Source: Myxococcales bacterium
Lineage (GTDB): Bacteria > Myxococcota_C > UBA6777
DNA length: 11,962 nucleotides
Direction of reading: 5' to 3'
NCBI GenBank assembly: GCA_027005175.1
Contig: JALTMC010000136.1
Coordinates: forward strand, 2,062-14,023
The position numbers and the translations under genes were made by a program. The notes under the pieces were generated by a model, which had not been told where the DNA came from, did no database searches, and was given only the letters and a program-made list of their open reading frames with translations. Shown piece by piece: positions 7,249-11,962 of the stretch (positions within the stretch are counted from its first letter, which is position 1; each line of letters starts with the position of its first letter).

Positions 7249-9436
7249 ATTGTGCCGTTAGTTTCGGAGCTTTGTTGGTATCATACGGGGATTTGTCATC
7301 GTTTCCATTACCGGGATTGCAGTAGCGATAGGTCTTGCCGTCTGCGCTGAAGCGATAGGCGTAATCGTACGTTCCCGCAGAAGGAGCAGTGACAGTACCC
7401 TTGTACTCATCGTTGGAGGTGGGGTTGCCGGGTCCAGCTTTGTCGCCAAGATAGGTTGCGGGAAACCACTTCCAGCTTTGATTCACAGAGGGATTTGTGC
7501 CCACTGGACCAATTCCAACTTGTGCGGTAATGCCCGGCCCCTGACCGGCAGTATCCGTCGATCCTTTCTTGTACACCCAGCCATAAATAACCGGACTGGG
7601 TTGACCCGCTTTGGCAGCAGGTACGTTGTTGGCTTTGTCGGGGATCTTATTGGGCCATTGAATCTTACACCAGTCAACCCTCTTACCGCTGAAGCTTCCG
7701 CCATATTTGAAACCTTGGGGGAATGTGTTCCGTTTGCCGTCCGGATTAATCACCGAGACATCCACAGAGCCCGCGCCTCCTGCGGGAGTTGTACAGGTCA
7801 ACTCTTTCGCTGATACAAACTTAATGTTGGTCGCAGCATTGCCACCAAACTCAATCTTCGCACCTTGCTTAAATCGGTCGCCAAAAACCGTGACAACGGT
7901 ACCACCTGATGTAGAGCCCGTAGCAGGCTGAAGAAAGTACACGACAGGTCCTTGTCCAGAGTTCGCACACACCGGATCATTTTTGCAACGAGCCAGTTTA
8001 CAATCGTTCGCTGTACAAGCTTTCGAGAGACATCGCCCTGTCGCTTTGTCACAGGTCTCGTCTTTGTCACAATCCGTATTCGACTTGCATTTGTTATCCG
8101 CTTCACAAATCCCTGTTTGAGTGTTGCAAATCTCGCCCGTTTTGCAATCGGCGGCAACCTTACATTGGCACACAGGATCACTTTTGCAACGTGCTTCACC
8201 ACAATCAGCCTTGGTGCATGAAGCTCCTTTGGGCTGACACTTGCCCGACACCTTGTCACATGTTTCGTTGGTGGCACAGTCAGAAGTCGTGCTACAACCC
8301 TTGCAAACAGGCTTGTCGCTGCAACGTTTTTGAGCACAATCCGCTTTGCTACAGGGAGGCTCTTTGCCTTCACACACCACAATCGTTGTGTTCTTTACAG
8401 CACCACGACTGTCTTTCTCCCAGATGATTTTTTGTTTTTCATCATCGGTAAACTTGCCATCACTGTTGCAGTCAGCCCAGGCTTGAACACCATCAGCCAA
8501 CGCATTGTCATCCGCATCTTTGTACTCTCGACCCGAGATGGACGTAAATTGATATACAAATTGAACATGACGCTTGTACTGTAGCAACCCAAAGTGTGGG
8601 CTGTAATCGAGGTTTTGCTTCTGAACAAAGGTGAGAATACCATCACCCGCCTTATCATCACCACGCTTGCCTTTATCCTGAACCTGAACATGAGCCCAGT
8701 TGGTCATGGTTCCTTTCAAAAAGATCAAGGGTGGATTTTTGGGGTCATCGACAGCGTAATCCTTCTGCAACTTCGACAGATCGAGCGTAATCTTGATATC
8801 GATATTGCCGTGTGAAGGAAGCTTGATGCCTTTGGCTTTAACCACATCTGTGGAACCCTTCTTGACCACAACCAAGCCGTTGGTTCCTTCCCAGAGCCAG
8901 TGGTTATTGTCGTTGATCACACCATACTCAAACTCTAGATCCTGTTTTGGATCGGGCTTCACATAAACGGCGACACCCCAGATATGATCCCCTGCCTTGG
9001 AGCCCACAGGCTCGTGACCTCCTTTGTCGATCGGTCCATCGTCGTATAGCGGCGGGAAGGGTCCATCTGTAGGCTGCCATGCGCTAGAGAATGTGACTGT
9101 ATTCTTTGACTTTTGATAGACAAAAGAGCCATTCCAAAAGAGCTGCCCTTCTTTGTACGTTTTGTTGGCAGAGTCATCCAAAGAAAACTCCAGCCCGGCC
9201 ATCCCTGAAGGCGGAGGCCACTTCCCATTCCCGCTAGAATCACCCGGAGGTAGACGACGTTCCGGGGGCTGAGTGTTGTTGTCATTCTCAGAACCACCAC
9301 CATCCTTGTTGGTGTTGGTAGTGCCACCGTCGGCTTTGGTTCCTTCCGGATTCGTACCCTTCCCAGAACAAGCACCAAAGAGCCACAATACAGTAACAAA
9401 GCAAAAAAGCAGAGACCAACGAAAACTGTGAAACAT
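7247..9436 (-). CDS. Multidomain Cys-rich lipoprotein with IPT/TIG domain, partner of the GH57 enzyme
   Basis: I chose the ATG at 9436 (729 residues). The frame is open 31 codons further upstream, but only this start gives a signal peptide (WSLLFCFVTVLWLFGAC, lipobox Cys23) and has a ribosome site. Residues 24-80 are a low-complexity Gly/Asn/Pro linker. Residues 81-350 look like two beta-sandwich domains. The second contains QDKGKRGDDKAGDGILTF, close to the DDGxxGDxxAGDG pattern of choice-of-anchor X domains, and ends in an acidic DxNxDGxFxxDE calcium-type loop. Residues 361-490 hold six Cys-rich modules in the order A-B-A-B-B-A. A is CxxxDCxxxRCxxxPVC; B is CxxxxDCxxxExCxxxxGxC. Residues 496-578 are an IPT/TIG Ig-like domain (PATGSTSGGTVVTVFG). 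Residues 583-710 are a further beta-rich domain seen, to my recollection, in myxobacterial surface proteins. No catalytic motif is visible. It lies 12 nt upstream of the GH57 gene, suggesting a glycan-binding or scaffold role. Confidence 0.87.
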   Translation of the reverse strand: MFHSFRWSLLFCFVTVLWLFGACSGKGTNPEGTKADGGTTNTNKDGGGSENDNNTQPPERRLPPGDSSGNGKWPPPSGMAGLEFSLDDSANKTYKEGQLFWNGSFVYQKSKNTVTFSSAWQPTDGPFPPLYDDGPIDKGGHEPVGSKAGDHIWGVAVYVKPDPKQDLEFEYGVINDNNHWLWEGTNGLVVVKKGSTDVVKAKGIKLPSHGNIDIKITLDLSKLQKDYAVDDPKNPPLIFLKGTMTNWAHVQVQDKGKRGDDKAGDGILTFVQKQNLDYSPHFGLLQYKRHVQFVYQFTSISGREYKDADDNALADGVQAWADCNSDGKFTDDEKQKIIWEKDSRGAVKNTTIVVCEGKEPPCSKADCAQKRCSDKPVCKGCSTTSDCATNETCDKVSGKCQPKGASCTKADCGEARCKSDPVCQCKVAADCKTGEICNTQTGICEADNKCKSNTDCDKDETCDKATGRCLSKACTANDCKLARCKNDPVCANSGQGPVVYFLQPATGSTSGGTVVTVFGDRFKQGAKIEFGGNAATNIKFVSAKELTCTTPAGGAGSVDVSVINPDGKRNTFPQGFKYGGSFSGKRVDWCKIQWPNKIPDKANNVPAAKAGQPSPVIYGWVYKKGSTDTAGQGPGITAQVGIGPVGTNPSVNQSWKWFPATYLGDKAGPGNPTSNDEYKGTVTAPSAGTYDYAYRFSADGKTYRYCNPGNGNDDKSPYDTNKAPKLTAQ

Positions 9437-9438
9437 AT

Positions 9439-9449
9439 TCCTACACTCC
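9439..9449 (-). promoter_or_regulatory. Ribosome binding region that fixes the lipoprotein start
   Basis: On the minus strand GGAG (9449-9446) lies nine bases before the ATG at 9436, and AGGA (9442-9439) lies two bases before it. The first has good spacing. Together with the signal peptide, it favours this ATG over the upstream in-frame one at 9529. Confidence 0.65.
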
Positions 9450-9624
9450 AACCTCGGATAGTTGTCATCCAACACAAGAGGAAACACACAAACAAAATCC
9501 AAGAAACAATCCTCAGCACCAGCAGGCAACCTTCACACAAGCCAATGGTTCCAAACCCATTATCTTGCCAAATCAACCTTTGCTTCGCATACAAAGCGAA
9601 CATGGCGACTGGATTTCAAGGATA

Positions 9625-9652
9625 GTTATACTAAATCCGTGAAAGAAAACAA
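9625..9652 (-). promoter_or_regulatory. Candidate sigma70-type promoter of the lipoprotein-GH57 operon
   Basis: Reading the minus strand, TTGTTT (9652-9647) is followed after 16 bases by TATAAC (9630-9625), which matches the -10 consensus at five of six positions. Transcription would start near 9618 and leave a leader of roughly 180 nt. The -35 match is moderate. This is the best promoter-like pair found in the region. Confidence 0.5.
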
Positions 9653-9662
9653 GTGTCTCCCT

Positions 9663-9789
9663 CGATCATCCCAACGAATCAAACAACAAGAGGCGACACG
9701 GTAACAACCACAAAACAACGTCGCACCCAATAGACAAGAGCCTCTCCCGATCATCCCAACAAGAGGCGACACGGTAACAACCACAAAAC
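9663..9789. repeat. Direct repeat of ~42 bp, first copy interrupted by 12 bp
   Basis: CGATCATCCCAAC followed by AAGAGGCGACACGGTAACAA and CCACAAAAC occurs twice. The second copy (9748-9789) is continuous. The first copy (9663-9716) has 12 extra bases (GAATCAAACAAC) between the two blocks. Outside that insertion the copies are identical over this length. They run on with weaker similarity into a GTCG(T/C)ACCC sequence. Confidence 0.9.
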
Positions 9790-9890
9790 CATGTCGTACC
9801 CGACTGTTGACGTAGCCTGCATGATAGAGTTGTGTGGAAAACCATGTCGTACCCGATAGTTGACGTAGCCTGTATGATGGGGTTGTGTGG
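9785..9890. repeat. Two tandem copies of a 53-bp repeat
   Basis: Units 9785-9837 and 9838-9890 both begin AAAACCATGTCGTACCCGA and end GTTGTGTGG. They differ at only a handful of positions. The first unit overlaps the end of the preceding direct repeat, so the two repeat families are nested end to end. They lie 70-180 bp upstream of the methyltransferase start. Confidence 0.92.
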
Positions 9891-9962
9891 GTTTGCCATG
9901 GATGTGATATATGTCATATCTGTTTTTGTTGTGGCAAGAAATGAGAAAGAGGAGATATTTGC

Positions 9963-10565
9963 ATGTCAGATTTGTTTCGTGAAAAGGCGCAAGATTGGGA
10001 TGTGAATGATTTAGTGAAAGAGTTATCTTCAGCGATTGGAGGCTCTCTCCTCCAACAGCTCTCTTTTCATGAGAAGATGGATGTGATGGATTTCGGCGCA
10101 GGAACGGGCTTGATCAGTTCCTATGTCGCACCTTTGGTGCATAACGTTGTAGCGGTTGACATCTCACAAGCGATGTTGGACAAACTTGCGGAAAAGCCAG
10201 AACTGAAGGGAAAGGTTGAAACGATCTGCCAAGACATCACAGAGAAGCCCATCCATACACAGTTTGATTTGATCATGAGTGCCATGGCAATGCACCACGT
10301 TGAAGATACACAGAAGCTCGTGCACACCTTTTCCGAACATTTAAAACCCGGCGCGATGGTCGCCTTAGCCGACCTCGATAAAGAAGACGGAAGCTTTCAT
10401 CCAGAAGATATCGAAGGTGTCTTTCATTTTGGATTTGAACGCGATGCGTTTCAAACCATTTTAGAAAATAATGGATTTGAGAACATCCGATTTGTAACAG
10501 CCCACACCATAAAGAAAGAAGAAAAGGAGTACCCCGTCTTCCTCGTCACAGCAACCAAGGGATAG
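9963..10565 (+). CDS. Class I SAM-dependent methyltransferase
   Basis: This is a complete 200-residue protein. An AGAGGAG ribosome site (9948-9954) lies eight bases before the ATG. Motif I is VMDFGAGTG (41-49), which binds S-adenosylmethionine. The acidic residue D66 in VVAVDISQAML should contact the ribose. FDLIMSAMAMHHVED (101-115) is the post-I/motif II region, and LKPGAMVALADL (127-138) is motif III. This matches the small Methyltransf_11/25 type (UbiE/SmtA-like), and the length is normal for a stand-alone enzyme. There is no signal peptide, so it is cytoplasmic. The acceptor substrate cannot be inferred. The gene sits alone on the plus strand between minus-strand surface-protein genes. 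It is divergent from the GH57 operon and convergent with the gene at 10636, with a 70-bp gap in which I see no intrinsic terminator. Confidence 0.93.
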   Translation: MSDLFREKAQDWDVNDLVKELSSAIGGSLLQQLSFHEKMDVMDFGAGTGLISSYVAPLVHNVVAVDISQAMLDKLAEKPELKGKVETICQDITEKPIHTQFDLIMSAMAMHHVEDTQKLVHTFSEHLKPGAMVALADLDKEDGSFHPEDIEGVFHFGFERDAFQTILENNGFENIRFVTAHTIKKEEKEYPVFLVTATKG

Positions 10566-10635
10566 TTCTTCGCAGTCTCGCTTCGTTCGCGGTGTTCTAT
10601 CGATTCCCGGAAGAGGTCAGCACCACTCTGGGTGA

Positions 10636-11962
10636 TTAATACCCGCAGGATTTTGTAAGAGGCTGTACGTTGGCATAGACGCGAAAGCCATCGGGTTTGC
10701 AGTCGTTGTCGAAGTCCCAAGAATTCTCACGTGTATCGGGAATGCCATCACCATCTTGGTCGGTTTTGCAGCCACAATCTGGGTGAAACTGGGCAGGGTT
10801 ATCGCCTGAGCATTGGTCCTTGGGTGGAGTCACAAAACAGACAAGACCTGTAGCACCTTTCTTTTTAAGCGTGTTCACCTTGTCTTTGTTGGCGGTTTCA
10901 TCGGCAAAGACGTCGTGACGAGCGACAAATCCATCGCCATTCTGGTCTACGATTTCGAGCAAACGTTGGTTGCCGGGAAACTCTTCTGTCCCCCCCCAGA
11001 CATCACCATGGAGACCATAAGTGTACTTGTAACCGAGGCGAAGCACTTTAAAGCATTTCTTCTTCCAACAAGATTGACCTTTGTCGCAATCGTTGTGAGT
11101 GAAACAAGTCTTACCGGTCGCTTGAGGTGCAGGCAAGGTCATTGTCAGGGTCCAGATCCCATCTTTGGCGACAAGGTCACCGTTCGTTCCATCATCAAAC
11201 ATAGCGAGCCGATTGGGCTCCCAGTTGCTTAATTGTTGCGCAATTTTCTGGTCTGTAAAACCTGAATCTTTGTGCACACCGCCTGTGAGAAACACCTTGC
11301 ACTTTTCGCAGGAAGTTCCGCCATACCGCTTGGCATGCTTGAACTGTTTAACTGTCGTACAGTTTCCACTTTTGGCTTTGTTGGGATCGATGGTTACGGT
11401 GATGACCACCCGAATCATGTCCTGAAAGGAGCAGATCGGTAGCTTGAACTCCGTAGGCTGAATCGCAGCAAGCAAAGCCGCATCAAAGGGTGCTGTTGTC
11501 CCCTCAGAGCCATCTTTACAACCTTTGCTCTCGGCTGTTGTACAGTAATCGATGTCTTTGGCATTCAATGCGCTCTGAACCACTTCAAACGTATGAGTAC
11601 TGGTGGTCTTAATGTGAGGTGCCCGCAACACAGGAGAACCAGAGAGAGATTGTGCTGCCGCTGTGATCTTCTCTATCATCGCAAGCAGCTTTTTCATCGA
11701 TTCTTTTTGCTCAATATCACCCGTCAGACGTTGTACAGCCGCCTTCACACCATCCGATGGATAATTAAACAGCTCCAACCCCTGTGCGCTGAGGACAGCT
11801 TGCAACAAGAGAGCTACGGTGGTGCTCTTCCCATGGATCGTACCACTTTGTGTCACTTTACCTTTCGGGATACGCGGGATGATCGCCCATTGTACAACAC
11901 TGCCTTTGGTCACTTCCAGGATCAGGTTTGAGAAATCCGTGCCTTTTGGAAGTTCGAGAGAG
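10636..11962 (-). CDS. Secreted-type Cys-rich protein with calcium-binding-like C-terminus (5' end outside window)
   Basis: The frame is open from the right edge to a TAA at 10638-10636, giving 441 visible residues. No start need lie in the window: an in-frame GTG at 11913 is internal, because the frame reads through it to the edge (SLELPKGTDFSNLILEV). Counting from that GTG, residues 165-260 look beta-rich and include AMFDDGTNGDLVAKDGIWTL (237-256), the DDGxxGDxxAxDG pattern of choice-of-anchor X domains. A Cys-rich element CFTHNDCDKGQSCWKKKC follows (270-287). LGYKYTYG (293-300), WGGTEEFPGN (306-315), NGDGFVARHDVFAD (325-338) and DQDGDGIPDTRENSWDFDND (385-404) suggest a starch-binding-like fold followed by a thrombospondin type 3 or EF-hand-like calcium site. 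The YKYT...TEEFP...DVFA series also occurs at the end of the GH57 protein. No catalytic motif is visible. It is probably exported or surface-bound, with a glycan-binding role inferred only by similarity. Confidence 0.85.
   Translation of the reverse strand, partial: SLELPKGTDFSNLILEVTKGSVVQWAIIPRIPKGKVTQSGTIHGKSTTVALLLQAVLSAQGLELFNYPSDGVKAAVQRLTGDIEQKESMKKLLAMIEKITAAAQSLSGSPVLRAPHIKTTSTHTFEVVQSALNAKDIDYCTTAESKGCKDGSEGTTAPFDAALLAAIQPTEFKLPICSFQDMIRVVITVTIDPNKAKSGNCTTVKQFKHAKRYGGTSCEKCKVFLTGGVHKDSGFTDQKIAQQLSNWEPNRLAMFDDGTNGDLVAKDGIWTLTMTLPAPQATGKTCFTHNDCDKGQSCWKKKCFKVLRLGYKYTYGLHGDVWGGTEEFPGNQRLLEIVDQNGDGFVARHDVFADETANKDKVNTLKKKGATGLVCFVTPPKDQCSGDNPAQFHPDCGCKTDQDGDGIPDTRENSWDFDNDCKPDGFRVYANVQPLTKSCGY

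Larger units (their letters stand above)
9437..9962. other. Divergent intergenic region between lipoprotein operon and methyltransferase
   Basis: These 526 bp hold a candidate minus-strand promoter (9625-9652) with a leader of about 180 nt before the lipoprotein start. They also hold two families of direct repeats (9663-9890). An AT-rich stretch with the inverted repeat GATAT-ATGTC-ATATC (9905-9919) lies shortly before the methyltransferase gene and may belong to its promoter or an operator. I see no credible gene. A minus-strand open frame over the repeats (9666-9917) has no supporting feature. Confidence 0.6.

Noticed and set aside
6578-7261. 227-codon plus-strand open frame opposite the GH57 gene
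   Set aside because: It lies antisense to strongly supported coding sequence, has no recognisable domain or ribosome site, and reads as low-quality Arg/Cys-rich shadow sequence.
9437-9529. In-frame N-terminal extension of the lipoprotein from an ATG at 9529
   Set aside because: The 31 extra residues would bury the signal peptide and lipobox. The ATG at 9436 has well-spaced GGAG and directly precedes a typical signal sequence.
8959-9603. 214-codon minus-strand open frame with hydrophobic stretches overlapping the lipoprotein gene start
   Set aside because: It is a different frame of the same strand over the lipoprotein's signal peptide and first domain. The hydrophobic look comes from the shifted reading of the leader and signal region.
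9666-9917. 83-codon minus-strand frame rich in Cys and Trp over the repeats
   Set aside because: It follows the nested DNA repeats, has no ribosome site or neighbour logic, and its content is explained by the repeat sequence.

Overview
The window is chromosomal-looking bacterial DNA with a base composition that looks roughly balanced by eye. It carries six protein-coding genes, two of which run off the ends. No rRNA, tRNA, CRISPR array, transposase or phage gene was found. Four things suggest a Myxococcota or other former deltaproteobacterial predator/saprophyte group, although no marker gene fixes the taxon. These are large lipoproteins with Asp/Gly/Pro-rich linkers, Cys-rich modules of the CxxxxDC...CDxxxGxC type, an IPT/TIG domain, and calcium-type DxDxDGxxD repeats.

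Layout. Positions 1-1132 (minus) hold the 5' part of a gene that resembles DUF6930/DUF7309 proteins, with an N-terminal helix-turn-helix-like region. A 591-bp divergent intergenic region follows, with a three-copy tandem repeat of about 58 bp. Positions 1724-3439 (plus) encode a 571-residue SEC-C zinc-motif protein with a His/Asp/Cys-rich N-terminal repeat, a zinc-ribbon-like pair of CxxC motifs and a TPR-like region. A convergent gap at 3440-3658 is full of short tandem repeats. Positions 7234-3659 (minus) encode a GH57 glycoside hydrolase, probably a lipoprotein of the amylopullulanase type. Immediately upstream, 9436-7247 (minus) encodes a 729-residue multidomain lipoprotein. The two genes are 12 nt apart and form an operon with a good sigma70-like promoter near 9625-9652. 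A 526-bp divergent region with more repeats separates them from a class I SAM-dependent methyltransferase (9963-10565, plus). The last gene (10636-11962, minus, 5' end outside the window) is another secreted-type protein, with Cys-rich and calcium-binding-like motifs.

How they may work together. The GH57 enzyme, its operon partner and the partial gene at the right edge look like components of a cell-surface alpha-glucan binding and degrading apparatus. The GH57 protein and the right-edge protein share a C-terminal sequence pattern (YKYTxG ... W..TEEFP ... DVFA). The operon lipoprotein and the right-edge protein share a DxGxxGDxxAxDGI pattern. The left-hand pair (DUF6930/DUF7309-like plus SEC-C) is unrelated in function. 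Those families are often fused or adjacent elsewhere, so a shared but unknown role is plausible. A striking feature is that all three intergenic regions longer than 200 bp carry their own family of short direct repeats.
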